The notes under the pieces are model-generated. The model was given only the letters and a program-made list of their open reading frames with translations. It was not told the DNA's origin and ran no database searches. Source: Streptomyces sp. WMMC940 (GTDB taxonomy: Bacteria > Actinomycetota > Actinomycetes > Streptomycetales > Streptomycetaceae). Taken from it: DNA of 64,000 nucleotides. The DNA lies in NCBI RefSeq assembly GCF_027460265.1, contig NZ_JAPZBC010000001.1, positions 1,887,501 to 1,951,500 on the forward strand. The letters are read 5' to 3'. The first letter of the stretch is position 1. Each line of letters begins with the position of its first letter. Below are positions 20,774-29,688 of this stretch, piece by piece. The translations under genes and the position numbers were made by a program.

Positions 20774-21211
20774 TCAGAGGCCCTCGCAGATCCGGCGAGC
20801 TTCGGCCAGCTCCTTCTTCACCTCGTCATTGATTTGGAAGGCTTGGGCATGACGGTCCTGAGAGCGGCGTATCGCCTGCGCGAGCAGCTTGTACCGCGCG
20901 TCGCCCGCAGCCGCCGCGGCGGACAACGCGCCTGCCGCACCCCAGCGATTGAGAGCGATGTCACCTTCTGGGCCCTCAATGGCGTACTTGGACTCGTCAA
21001 AACCATCGAGGGCGTGACAGGCCGCACGTGCATCGGCCACCGGGCCGGCGGCCGTGGGATCAACCCCTCCACTCGAATCGTCGCGTAGCACCCAGACAGC
21101 GCCCACGCCCCCACCGCCGATAACCAACCCGATCACTAGCGCGACGATCAGCGAGCGACGGTGCGCCGGAGGGGATCCTGCAGATGCGGCAGGGGACTGC
21201 TGTAGCTCCAT
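20774..21211 (-). CDS. Single-pass membrane protein with helical extracellular domain
   Basis: 145 residues from ATG 21211 (a TTG at 21235 would add eight). After a short polar N-terminus there is one transmembrane helix at about 20-42. An Ala-rich helical domain follows, with two cysteines (ARAACHAL and RRICEGL) that could form a disulfide. No known family was recognised and the ribosome site is poor. It lies in the ESX locus as a single minus-strand gene. Confidence 0.65.
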   Translation of the reverse strand: MELQQSPAASAGSPPAHRRSLIVALVIGLVIGGGGVGAVWVLRDDSSGGVDPTAAGPVADARAACHALDGFDESKYAIEGPEGDIALNRWGAAGALSAAAAAGDARYKLLAQAIRRSQDRHAQAFQINDEVKKELAEARRICEGL

Positions 21212-21696
21212 GCCACTGACTATAGTGGTGATCAATATGCTGGCCGATAGCCCACATTACGAATCGGGCACTTCGCGCCCGATTGCGCAGATGCAGAAGC
21301 CGGCGGGGGACTCGCGAGCGGGCAGCCTGACCTGGCCAAGGACGCCGAGACCGGCACCCGGACGTTCACGGTTTCTCCGGGGTCACCCGCTTGGTCCGCC
21401 CTTTGGTGGGTCCCACCACCTCGCGGCCACCACCCTGGCGCCGCTCGGCCCTGAACAGATGTCTCGACTCCAAGTCATATGCAGTCGCCGGTGTGTTCGC
21501 CGTCAATGCTGCGGACGATGGGGCGGCAGCCAGGAGCATTCCGCTCAGGTCTGCCCACCGACTGGACACGGGCCAGGTCGGTATGGGGGGCTCAACCTGC
21601 GAAGGACCGTCCCGGCACAGGCCTTTCTTGCGCAGAATTGCCTCGAACGACGCTGGGCTGACGTGGTCACCTCGTCAACGCGTGGAGGACAGGGAT
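21212..21696. other. Intergenic region without a supported gene
   Basis: About 485 bases between the membrane protein gene and the WXG100 gene terminator. The frames open here lack ribosome sites, do not show consistent third-position G/C bias and resemble no protein I know. It may hold a decayed gene or the promoter of the gene starting at 21211. Confidence 0.5.
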
Positions 21697-21731
21697 CAGG
21701 GGTGGGCACCCCTCGCATGTGCCCACCCCTG
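21697..21731 (-). terminator. Terminator of the WXG100 operon
   Basis: A perfect 13-bp inverted repeat (21697-21709 with 21719-21731) with a 9-base loop lies about 40 bases past the WXG100 stop at 21770. It ends the minus-strand ESX substrate operon. Confidence 0.8.
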
Positions 21732-21769
21732 GTCAGCCTCCCAAGTCGCCGGCCTGACAGCCGGACGTC

Positions 21770-22072
21770 TCAGGCGAAGTAGCTGGCGGCCTTCTTGTCG
21801 CCACCCATGTAGTCGCCGCCCGCGTTCGCAACGACCTGGCCGATCTGCATGAGGGCGCGGTGGATGTCCGCCGCCTCCTTGTCCCACTTCACCTGCTCCT
21901 GGACGTAGGCGTTGTGGGCCTCGCCCTCCCAGCCGGCGGCAACAGTGGCCATGGCCGTCTTGATCTCCCGCAGGTCTTCCTCGAGCTTCTTGGCCTGGTT
22001 GCCGAGCGTGGTCGCCGCCAGGTCAAGGCCGTCGTACTTGACGACGAGCTCGTCTCCCGAATTCATGCCCAT
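21770..22072 (-). CDS. WXG100 family protein (EsxA/EsxB type)
   Basis: 100 residues, helix-turn-helix hairpin with the WxG motif as WEG at residues 48-50, the classic ESX substrate fold. Near the C-terminus YMGGD (residues 88-92) matches the YxxxD/E type VII export signal. The ATG at 22072 has GAGGG close upstream; ATG at 22066 would give better spacing. It follows the second WXG100 gene by 67 bases and probably forms a heterodimer with it. Confidence 0.92.
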   Translation of the reverse strand: MGMNSGDELVVKYDGLDLAATTLGNQAKKLEEDLREIKTAMATVAAGWEGEAHNAYVQEQVKWDKEAADIHRALMQIGQVVANAGGDYMGGDKKAASYFA

Positions 22073-22139
22073 GATTCCCTCATCTCACCTGTAGTTGTAA
22101 CCCGGCCTGCGCAGCCGAGGTCGAGTGCGCCCAGACTCT

Positions 22140-22493
22140 CTAGAGACCGGCGAGGCCCGACTTGGGGGCGGCGCTGGTGCCGACACCGAGGTCGACGTTG
22201 ATGGCCTGCACGGCAGCGCGAACGTCGTCTTCCGTCCCGTCCTTGATCTTCCTCGAGGTGCTCATCGCCTCGAGGAACTTCGCCAGGATGTTGCCGAGAC
22301 GCACCATCGAGGTGTTGATCTCCTGCTGCTTCGTGTTGAAGGCACCGGCACCGATGCCCTTCCACTGGCCCTCGAGACTGTCGATCGTGCCTTGGATCTG
22401 CTGCAGCTGGCCCTTGATCGAGTTGAACTTCTCGAAAAGCTGCTTCTCGAGCTGAATGACTTGCTGGTCTGAAAGCCGCTGGCCCTGTGACAC
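22140..22493 (-). CDS. WXG100 family protein (EsxB/EsxA type), partner of the 21770 gene
   Basis: 117 residues. The N-terminal helix is RLSDQQVIQLEKQLFEKF, then WKG (44-46) gives the WxG turn; the second helix runs to about 85 and a flexible tail of about 30 residues follows. No YxxxD motif is seen in the tail, so it probably depends on its partner for export. The GTG start has AAGGGA upstream. A broken copy of its 5' part lies at 26427-26568. It is the only complete copy here and lies downstream of the first mycosin gene. Confidence 0.92.
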   Translation of the reverse strand: MSQGQRLSDQQVIQLEKQLFEKFNSIKGQLQQIQGTIDSLEGQWKGIGAGAFNTKQQEINTSMVRLGNILAKFLEAMSTSRKIKDGTEDDVRAAVQAINVDLGVGTSAAPKSGLAGL

Positions 22494-22613
22494 GGTTGCG
22501 TTTCCCTTCTGAACTACTTGTATGACTGGTTGCGTTGTGCCTCACCAGCCTGTGGCGAGGTGGAGCTCAACGTGCGGTGAAGTTCTGATCGGGCTCTGCG
22601 GCCCGGGCGTCGG

Positions 22614-23861
22614 TCAGGTGGTACGACGCTTGCGGATGACGGCGATTGCGCCTGCTGCGAGGACCGCAACGACTGCGGCTCCGCCGAGAATGAGGCCCGT
22701 CCGGTTGCCGCCGTCGGCTCTCTTGCCAGCACCGGCAACGACGGCGTCCGACTGCGACCCGACCTTGGGAGTCTTTGACGCGGCTGGTGCCGACGGGGCG
22801 GCTGAGCCAGCGGGGGCCTCACCATCGGCCTTCTCGCCGGTCAGGGGGCTGGCGTCCGGAGCGCCGGGCTTACCGAGGCCGCGGGTGATGTGGGCGTTGG
22901 GGCGCACGACTCCGTGGCCGAGGTACTGGCTCTTGGAGTCGTCCTTCCATTGCTCACCGCGACCGGCGCTTTCGAACATGACGCGAAGGACCTGGTTGGC
23001 CGTCCAGTCCGGGTGAGCGGACCAGATCAACGCGGCGGAGGCGGAGGCGAGAGCCGCAGCCTGACTAGTGCCCTCACCACCGTCGCAGTATCGAGTAAAG
23101 GTGGAATCGCACCAATAGGGGATGTCGGTGCCGGGAGCCGCGATGTCGACGATCTCGCTGTGATGTGAGTAGTCACCGACTTGACCATCACGATCGATGG
23201 CACCAACGGCGACGACTTCGTCGTACTTAGCAGGGTAGCTGGGCTTGTTGCCTTTCTTGGCAGAATTGCCGGCAGCAGCGAAAATCAGTTTTCCCTTGCT
23301 CCGCGCGTACCTGATCGCCTCACGTTCTCGTTCAGACATGAACTCATTGCCGATCGAAACGCTGATGATCTGTGCATCGCTGTCGGCGGCAGCCCGCATG
23401 GCAACCACCTCGTCCCATTCGTTCACCTTGACGTCTTTCGGGAACGCCTTGGTGGCGACTCGCATAGGAACGATCTTTGCACCGGGCGCCAGGCCGCGGA
23501 TACCGCCGCCCTTTCCTGTGCCGGCGATCAGCTCAGCCATGGTCGTGCCATGACCCTCGTAGTCGTCCGTGGCCTCGCCGGGTGCCTCTGTCGCATCAAG
23601 TCCCTGAAGTACCTGGCCTTGCAAGGAAGGCGTTTTCGAGTTCACGCCCGAATCGATGACAGCGACCTTGATTCCTTCGCCGGTGGACTTCTTCCAGATC
23701 TCATCGGCGTGCATTGCCTTCAGGTACCACTGCTTGGACTCCATGCCTTCCGCAGCGGCAGTTGGCGCCATGCCGACGGAGCACGCTCCGGCCAAGGCCA
23801 GTGTGCATGCGACACGCCGCCAGGTGGGAACCGCCCATGCTCGATTCGTTCCTGCTGCCAT
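22614..23861 (-). CDS. mycP: Mycosin-type subtilisin protease, copy 1
   Basis: 415 residues. Signal peptide about 1-37, peptidase S8 domain, Ala/Pro-rich linker, then a C-terminal transmembrane helix and RKRRTT tail. The catalytic triad is intact: Asp70 (VIDSG), His104 (GHGTT) and Ser266 (EGTSQA), with Asn199 of the oxyanion hole. Mycosins sit outside the membrane and stabilise or regulate the ESX machine, with few known cleavage targets. It starts 24 bases after the PPE-like gene. It is a paralogue of the copy at 26635 and more distant from that at 30374. Confidence 0.93.
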   Translation of the reverse strand: MAAGTNRAWAVPTWRRVACTLALAGACSVGMAPTAAAEGMESKQWYLKAMHADEIWKKSTGEGIKVAVIDSGVNSKTPSLQGQVLQGLDATEAPGEATDDYEGHGTTMAELIAGTGKGGGIRGLAPGAKIVPMRVATKAFPKDVKVNEWDEVVAMRAAADSDAQIISVSIGNEFMSEREREAIRYARSKGKLIFAAAGNSAKKGNKPSYPAKYDEVVAVGAIDRDGQVGDYSHHSEIVDIAAPGTDIPYWCDSTFTRYCDGGEGTSQAAALASASAALIWSAHPDWTANQVLRVMFESAGRGEQWKDDSKSQYLGHGVVRPNAHITRGLGKPGAPDASPLTGEKADGEAPAGSAAPSAPAASKTPKVGSQSDAVVAGAGKRADGGNRTGLILGGAAVVAVLAAGAIAVIRKRRTT

Positions 23862-23885
23862 CCCGACTTCCGAACCTTCCGTGTC

Positions 23886-25631
23886 CTAGTCAATCACCGG
23901 CGGTACAGCACCGCGTCGCTGTGACGACCATGTCTGCTCATCCTCAGACAGGTAGTCAGGTCGAGCAGAGGCGTTGCGTTCTCGGTCTTGATCACGTCCT
24001 TGTCGCTGGCCGCTACCGCCGACAAGAGGTGCGTTACGAGGTGTACCCACGACTCCGTTGGCACTTGGCGTGCCCTTGCTCGTCGGCCGCTGCGTGGCGC
24101 TTCCTGTGCTCGCCCCGATGACTCCGGACTGGCTGGGGCGAGCCGCCGAGGTACGCCCGACAGCGGATCCGTCGGCGCCGATGACCGTTCCCCGGGGGAT
24201 CCCCGACCCGGACGTGCCGGCTGAGGAACGCTGCGGTGTGCCGCCGACGATGCCGTCCGCCCGGCCCGCGCGTGCTCCGCTCGATGGTGCCTGGCCCGTG
24301 CGTCCCGCTGCATGTTGCCCCACGACGCCCTGTCGACCGGTAGGCGGGGCCTGACCAGGCACAGCAGCGGCACCTGCCCGACCGGTCGCGCTGCCCGCGC
24401 CCATGGGGCCTGAAGCCCGACCAAACGGTCCCTGGATTCCAGCGGAAGCGTGCGCACCCCCAGGAGCAGCACCAGGTCGACCGGCCGCACCGGCGCGCCC
24501 GGCGGCGGGTGTGCTGCCGCCCGATGCATTCGGACGTCCAACGGCATGCGCAGCCGGGCCGCTGCCGGTCCTGATCACGCCGGAGGTACCGGTCGCCCGC
24601 GGCACGGTGTTCTTCGCGGAGCCGAAACTCGAGGCCAACGGCGCGACCGGGGGACCTGGAGGTGTGCCGGGACCAGCAGCGGCAGGGGGTGCCGACGCGC
24701 TGGGGGCCGAAGCCGGAGGAGCAGGTGGCGCGGCAACGCTGTCGATCTCCATCGAGGTACTCCGATCAGGCACCGAGGGAGATACGCCAAGGACTTCCTT
24801 CTCGGAGGTACCTGTGGCTCCGCCCGACACGACCTGATGGAGACTTGCAGAGTGACCTGCGGCACCCGAGGCTTCGCCTCCTGACCCGCCGGCGGGATCG
24901 TTCCAGAGCCCGCCTTCCCGCGGCCGCGGCACGTCGGCCTTCAGCATCTGCGGCATGTTCGGCGGTTCCTGCGTCGCCAGGGACTCCTCCGACACAGCGT
25001 AGAACGACGCCAGGCGGTTCATCTGATTGATGGCCTCCTGGCGGTTCTCCTCCACCTTCACCGCTTCGGCGTACTCAGGGTTGTCCGGCCGGCGTTCGGG
25101 CAGCGCGAAGTCCTCCGCCTTCTTCCGGACGAGTCGTCCGTCCCTCGGGGGCTTCGCGTTGCGCACGGACGTCAGCCCCGTGCTGGCGACCTCCATCTGC
25201 GTGCTGACCTTGTTGGCGAACGTTCCAAGTCCCCAGGCGTACTTGGCGAGCTCCGTGCCGTACCTGCGGAACTCCCTGCCGGACTCGCCCTCCCACTCGA
25301 CGCTCTTCACGTAGTCGTCGAGTTCCTGCGCCGCGCTGTTGAGAGCGTCCCGTGCCTTGCCGAGTTCCTTCCCGGCGTTCTCCAGGTCCGACGGATTGGA
25401 ATGGTCCAAGAGGTCAAGCATCGCGTTGAGGTCGGCGCCCTCGAAACTGGTCTTGCCGAACAGGCTGCCCCGGCTGCCGAACCCGATGTCGTCCATCAGC
25501 GCCGTCATTCGCTGATAGGCATCGGTGGCGCCGAAGACCGTCTCGATCTGGGCCGAGTCCTCGGTCTGCTGCTCGGATACCTCGGTCGCCTGCTGCTCAG
25601 GGGTAAATTCCGGCTGCTTGTCGTCACTCAT
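23886..25631 (-). CDS. PPE-like/WXG100-domain protein with long Pro/Gly/Ala tail, copy 1
   Basis: 581 residues. The N-terminal helical domain (about 30-240) carries WEG at 113-115, like the WxG turn of WXG100 and PPE proteins. The next 300 residues are low-complexity Gly, Ala, Pro, Thr with VIGADGS- and VVGTP-type repeats. The C-terminus has YLSED (Tyr560), matching YxxxD/E, and the end RRGAVPPVID. This is probably a type VII substrate exported with the partner encoded just upstream. The ATG starts 6 bases after the partner stop. No signal peptide. Confidence 0.85.
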   Translation of the reverse strand: MSDDKQPEFTPEQQATEVSEQQTEDSAQIETVFGATDAYQRMTALMDDIGFGSRGSLFGKTSFEGADLNAMLDLLDHSNPSDLENAGKELGKARDALNSAAQELDDYVKSVEWEGESGREFRRYGTELAKYAWGLGTFANKVSTQMEVASTGLTSVRNAKPPRDGRLVRKKAEDFALPERRPDNPEYAEAVKVEENRQEAINQMNRLASFYAVSEESLATQEPPNMPQMLKADVPRPREGGLWNDPAGGSGGEASGAAGHSASLHQVVSGGATGTSEKEVLGVSPSVPDRSTSMEIDSVAAPPAPPASAPSASAPPAAAGPGTPPGPPVAPLASSFGSAKNTVPRATGTSGVIRTGSGPAAHAVGRPNASGGSTPAAGRAGAAGRPGAAPGGAHASAGIQGPFGRASGPMGAGSATGRAGAAAVPGQAPPTGRQGVVGQHAAGRTGQAPSSGARAGRADGIVGGTPQRSSAGTSGSGIPRGTVIGADGSAVGRTSAARPSQSGVIGASTGSATQRPTSKGTPSANGVVGTPRNAPLVGGSGQRQGRDQDRERNASARPDYLSEDEQTWSSQRRGAVPPVID

Positions 25632-25637
25632 CGGGTG

Positions 25638-26108
25638 TCACCCCATGTCCTCGGTGTCGACGCCCTTGACGTCTGCGTTCGGGTCGGGTGCGTCACCCTG
25701 CGGCTTGTCGCGCTTCTCGTGCACCTCACGCTCCTGGTCCAGGCGCGTCTGGATCCGGTGGAAGCGAGACCGCAGATCCTCCTCGACGTTGTCGAAGCCG
25801 ACATCCGCCGCGTGAACCCCGATCCTCAGCAGCTCGATCTGATCGCCCAGCAATTTGGACAGCGAAGTGAGCGCCCCGTGGACGCGGTTGTACTGGCTGA
25901 AGAAGCCGTCCGCCTCCGCAAAAGGCAAGTTGGCACCGCTGAAGGACCCGCGGGAGACCGACTGCGCAGCGACCTTCTTCGTACCGCCGGCTCCGTTCTC
26001 CAGCTCCGTGAGCAGTTCGTTCACTCGCTTCTGGAAGAGCTTCAGTGCACCTACACCGCGCTCCAGGTCCCTCGCGGCGCCGCCCCCGCCCCCGTCCGCT
26101 GACGACAT
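25638..26108 (-). CDS. Helical partner protein of the PPE-like protein, copy 1
   Basis: 156 residues. After a Gly-rich start the protein is almost all helix (DLERGVGALKLFQKRVNELL ... FFSQYNRVHGALTSLSKLLG ... IQTRLDQEREVHEKRDK), then an acidic tail. Size, position right before the PPE-like gene and lack of a signal peptide recall the PE/PPE pairs of mycobacteria. The ATG has GGGAGG ten bases upstream. It is the first gene of the unit 1 operon, with the promoter at 26204-26232. Confidence 0.8.
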   Translation of the reverse strand: MSSADGGGGGAARDLERGVGALKLFQKRVNELLTELENGAGGTKKVAAQSVSRGSFSGANLPFAEADGFFSQYNRVHGALTSLSKLLGDQIELLRIGVHAADVGFDNVEEDLRSRFHRIQTRLDQEREVHEKRDKPQGDAPDPNADVKGVDTEDMG

Positions 26109-26203
26109 TACGACCGATCCTCCCCGTTTACAGTCATCACAAGAAATTCACACAGTGCGATCGCGGATCGTGGTGACTCATCATTCACTCATACCCAGAG
26201 GTC

Positions 26204-26232
26204 ACTCTAGTCACTGCCTCTGACAGGCCCAA
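26204..26232 (-). promoter_or_regulatory. Promoter of the unit 1 ESX substrate operon
   Basis: On the minus strand TTGGGC is followed after exactly 17 bases by TAGAGT. It lies about 95 bases before the start codon at 26108. The same layout is found before the paralogous operon at 30235-30263. It fits the main vegetative sigma factor (HrdB) consensus. Confidence 0.65.
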
Positions 26233-26367
26233 GTGCCCTGTCCGTCACCCGACTTCCCCCGATGCCCGACTGTTCTCAGACGATCGATCGACCCTATGCG
26301 GTTGCAACGAGCGGCGCATCCGTACCGGTACTCAGACCGCGAACGGATCCTCTCCCCTGCCAGCGGC

Positions 26368-26568
26368 TCACCCTCCCACCCCCGGCTCCAGTCCTCTCGC
26401 CCGCCGCTGGGCATCCCGCACCGGTACCGATGCTTCTCCACTGGTCCTCGAGGCTGTCGATCGCGCCCTGGATCTGCTGCAACTGGCCTTGATCGAGACG
26501 AACTTCTCGAAGAGCTGCCTCTCGAGCTGAATGACTTGCTGTTCTGAGAGCCGCGGGCCCCGTGACAC
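26368..26568 (-). pseudogene. Chimeric remnant: esxB-like 5' part joined to mycP3-like 3' end
   Basis: The GTG start, ribosome site and first 28 codons closely match the esxB-like gene at 22140 (RLSEQQVIQLERQLFEKF). A one-base deletion then shifts the frame: 26485-26490 reads ggcctt where copy 1 reads ggcccttg. The shifted frame still aligns to esxB as far as about 26430 (GQLQQIQGAIDSLEDQWRSIG). The last 19 codons encode VPVRDAQRRARGLEPGVGG, which matches the end of the third mycosin, VTVRDARRRVRGREPGAGR; DNA identity is roughly 80% over 60 bases. No WXG100 protein can be made from it. Confidence 0.85.
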
Positions 26569-26634
26569 GGTTGCGTTTCCTTCTCAACTACCATTGGTGA
26601 CTGAATGGGTTGTGCATGGGGCCCCGGCGTCGGG

Positions 26635-27888
26635 TCAGGTGGTACGGCGCTTGCGGATGACGGCGAAGGCGCCTGCTGCGATCACTACGGCCGCACCAAT
26701 CCCGATGATGAGTCCCAACTGACCGCCACCACCATCACTCTTGCTCGAGCTTGCCACACTGGTGCCCGACTCCGGCCCGCCCTTGGGCGCTTGTGACGAG
26801 GCTGGTGCAGAAGGGGCGGAGGAGGCGGACGACGGGGCACCGCCAGCAGGACCGCCGACCTTCGTGTTGGTGAGCGGGCTGATGTCCGGGGCGCCGGGCT
26901 TGCCCACGCCGCGGTTGATGTGGGCGCCGGGACGCACGATGCCGTGGCCGAGGTAGTTGCTCACCGTGCCCTCCTTCCAGTCCTCGCCACGTCCGGCAGA
27001 CTCGAACATGACGCGGAGGACCTGGTTCGCCGTCCATTCGGGGTGGGCGGACCAGATGAGGGCGGCGGAGGCGGAGGCGATGGCGGAGGCAGCGCTCGTG
27101 CCGCCCTTGGGGCAGTAGTCTTTCAGTTTTTCGTTGCAGTAGCCCGGAATATCACTTCCGGGTGCGGCGATATCCACAAAGTCACCGTGCGTCGAGTAAT
27201 CGGCCACCTCGCCGTTCCGGTCAGTCGCGCCTACCGCAATGGCTTCCGGGTAGGCGGCTGGATAGCTCGCCTTGTTGTTACCGGCTCCCAGGTTCCCTGA
27301 GGACGAGAAGAGCAACTTTCCCTTGGACTGCGCGTACTTCACTGCTTCCCGCACTGGCGAGGCGTAGTACTCGCTACCGAACGAGATGTTGATGATCCGG
27401 GCCTCGCTGTCGGCAGCAGCCCTGATCGCCTCCTCCTCGTCGAAAGCGTTCACCTTTTCCTTGTTCTGCAGCTCTGTGTCGCTGACCCGGTAGGGAATCA
27501 CCTTGGCACCGGGCGCCAGCCCTTTGAGGCCACCGCCTGCTCCCGTCCCAACGATGAGTTCAGCCATCGTCGTTCCGTGACCTGTGTAGTCGTCCGTCTC
27601 ATCGCCCTTGGCCTCGGCAACGTCCTTGCCTTTGAGTACCTGACCCCTGAGCGAGGGAGTGGAGGGGTCGACTCCGGTGTCGATCACAGCCACAGTGATG
27701 CCCTTGCCCGTCGAGGTCTTCCAGATCTCCTCGGCGTTCATGGCTTCCAGATACCACTGCTTCGACTGCGCATCGGCCGCGAAAGCCGTCGGTGCAGTGC
27801 TGACAAACCCGGCCGTCAGCGCCACTACTGCCGCCATGGTGCCGAAGCCACGCCGAAGGCTCCCGGCCCCGATCATTCCTGCCGTCAT
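26635..27888 (-). CDS. mycP: Mycosin-type subtilisin protease, copy 2
   Basis: 417 residues, same plan as copy 1: signal peptide (about 1-38), S8 domain, Ser/Ala/Pro linker, C-terminal helix, RKRRTT tail. The triad is intact: Asp70 (VIDTG), His104 (GHGTT) and Ser265 (GGTSAA). The N-terminal SKQWYLEAMNAEEIWK segment is shared with copy 1. It starts 24 bases after its PPE-like gene, exactly as in unit 1. Both proteases appear functional, so selection has kept two. Confidence 0.93.
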   Translation of the reverse strand: MTAGMIGAGSLRRGFGTMAAVVALTAGFVSTAPTAFAADAQSKQWYLEAMNAEEIWKTSTGKGITVAVIDTGVDPSTPSLRGQVLKGKDVAEAKGDETDDYTGHGTTMAELIVGTGAGGGLKGLAPGAKVIPYRVSDTELQNKEKVNAFDEEEAIRAAADSEARIINISFGSEYYASPVREAVKYAQSKGKLLFSSSGNLGAGNNKASYPAAYPEAIAVGATDRNGEVADYSTHGDFVDIAAPGSDIPGYCNEKLKDYCPKGGTSAASAIASASAALIWSAHPEWTANQVLRVMFESAGRGEDWKEGTVSNYLGHGIVRPGAHINRGVGKPGAPDISPLTNTKVGGPAGGAPSSASSAPSAPASSQAPKGGPESGTSVASSSKSDGGGGQLGLIIGIGAAVVIAAGAFAVIRKRRTT

Positions 27889-27912
27889 TCTGACTTCCGA
27901 GCCTTCCAGTGG

Positions 27913-29685
27913 TTAATCGATCACCGGCGGTACCGCGCCGCGGCGGCGATTCGCCCATGTCTCTTCGTCTTCGGTCAGGTAGTCCGGGCGGGCGGAACCC
28001 TCCCGATCCTGCTCGTCCCCGGGGCGACGCCGGTCGGCTCGGCTGCCGAGGAGGCCATTGCCTACGGAACCGGAACCAGAACCTGGAGAACCTGGAGAAC
28101 GTGGAGTACCGACGACTCCGTTTGCACTGGGCGTGCCGCGCCCGACTGGGCCGGTTGGCTTGTTGCCGGAGTTGGCTCCCACTACGCCCGACTGGTCCGG
28201 CCGCGCGGCGGTGGAGCGACCGGCAGCCGCGCTCTCTCCGCCGATGACCGTGCCTCGTGGAATACGCGATCCCGTGCTTCCGCTGGTGGAGCGCTGAGGT
28301 GTTCCACCGACGATTCCGCTCGCGCCGCTGCTGCGAGGTCCGTTCGTCCCCGTAACGCGTCCGGCAGCCGGCTGGCCCGTACCACCGGGGCTACCCACGA
28401 CGGGCGCCTGCCCGCGACCAACTCCCGCTCCGGGACGTCCGGTAGTACCTCCACCGGGCATGCCCATGGCGCTGGGACGCCCGACCACGGGCGAGCGTCC
28501 GGCCGTTGTGGACGACGTGGCGTTCGGAAACCCCGGTCGCCCCGTCGATGTGGTCGATCGTCCCAGCGGCGGGGAGCCACCGGCCGTGCCTGCACGGCCA
28601 ATGGCCTTGTTCGGCTGTCCCCCGGACGTCCTCGGATCGCCGGTCCGAGGAGCCTGCCCAGCCCGTCCGGACAGACCTGGGCCGGTGAACGGCGCGGGAA
28701 CCGGACCGCTTCCCTGGTTCGGGCCACTGGTGGCGGTCGGCGGGGCCGTGGTCGGGCCGGCAGTCGTGGGCGGCGGGACCGTGGCCACGCTGTCGATCTC
28801 CATTGATGTGGAGCCGGTGGCGGTACCGGCCATACCGAGCGCCTCGCTACGCGGTACGACCTCCGCGACGCCGGCCTCGCCTACAGTTCCGGCTTGTCCC
28901 ACATTCGGTCTCGAGAAGTCTCCGCGGGGTCCGGGTGACTCCGAGCTCCCGCCCGGGCTCCACTCCCCCTTCGGCCTCGGCACCGCAGCCTTGTACGTCG
29001 CCGGCGGCTTCGGCATCTCCTGCTCGGCGAGCGTGCTCTGGGAGACCGCGTAGAAAGAGGCCAGGCGGTTCATCTGGTTGATGGCCTCCTGCCGGTCCTT
29101 CTCGACCTGCAGGGCCTTCTGGTACTCGGGGTTGTCGGCCGTCTGCTCGGGGAGCTTGAAGTCCTTGACGTCCTTCTGGATCGAGCGGTTGTCGCGCGGC
29201 GGACGTGCATTGCGGACCGACGTCAGGCCGGTGCTGGCGACCTTCATCTGGGCGCCGACCGCGTTGGCCATCTTGCCGACGGACCAGGCGTAGCCCACGA
29301 CCTCCTTGCCGTAGCGCTGGAACTCCGTCGCGCCCTCGCCCCGCCAGTCGGTCCTCTTGACGAAGTCGTCCAGCTCCTTGGCGGCCTTGTTGATGGCGAC
29401 GTTCGCCTTCTCCAGGGCCTCGCCGGCGTGCTCCAGGTCAGCAGGGTTGGTGCTCTCCAGGAAGTCCAGCATTTCGTTGAGCTTACGGCCGTCGAACACT
29501 GTCGAGCCGAAGACGCTGCCGCCGGCTCCGAAGCCGAAGGCGCCGAAGAAGTCCTGCATCCGCTCGACCATGTCGGTGGCGGCGAACTGGCCTTCGATCT
29601 GCGCCTGCTCTTGCGCCTGCTCCTGCTCCTGCTTCGTCAGGGGCGGCGTGTTGCCCGACTTCGGCTGCTTCTCATCAGCCATCAC
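27913..29685 (-). CDS. PPE-like/WXG100-domain protein with long Pro/Gly/Ala tail, copy 2
   Basis: 590 residues, paralogue of the gene at 23886. The N-terminal helical domain has WRG at 114-116. Shared blocks include TGLTSVRNA(K/R)PPRD and RQEAINQMNRLASFYAVS. The tail is Gly/Pro/Thr-rich low complexity. The C-terminus is YLTED (Tyr569; YxxxD) then RRGAVPPVID, almost identical to copy 1 although the middle differs widely. The GTG at 29685 and ATG at 29682 are adjacent, and the gene starts 3 bases after the partner stop. Confidence 0.85.
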   Translation of the reverse strand: MMADEKQPKSGNTPPLTKQEQEQAQEQAQIEGQFAATDMVERMQDFFGAFGFGAGGSVFGSTVFDGRKLNEMLDFLESTNPADLEHAGEALEKANVAINKAAKELDDFVKRTDWRGEGATEFQRYGKEVVGYAWSVGKMANAVGAQMKVASTGLTSVRNARPPRDNRSIQKDVKDFKLPEQTADNPEYQKALQVEKDRQEAINQMNRLASFYAVSQSTLAEQEMPKPPATYKAAVPRPKGEWSPGGSSESPGPRGDFSRPNVGQAGTVGEAGVAEVVPRSEALGMAGTATGSTSMEIDSVATVPPPTTAGPTTAPPTATSGPNQGSGPVPAPFTGPGLSGRAGQAPRTGDPRTSGGQPNKAIGRAGTAGGSPPLGRSTTSTGRPGFPNATSSTTAGRSPVVGRPSAMGMPGGGTTGRPGAGVGRGQAPVVGSPGGTGQPAAGRVTGTNGPRSSGASGIVGGTPQRSTSGSTGSRIPRGTVIGGESAAAGRSTAARPDQSGVVGANSGNKPTGPVGRGTPSANGVVGTPRSPGSPGSGSGSVGNGLLGSRADRRRPGDEQDREGSARPDYLTEDEETWANRRRGAVPPVID

Positions 29686-29688
29686 TCA

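Noticed and set aside
21391..21852. Plus-strand frame of 153 codons in the gap before the WXG100 gene
   Set aside because: It runs into the WXG100 gene on the opposite strand, has no ribosome site and no recognisable motif.
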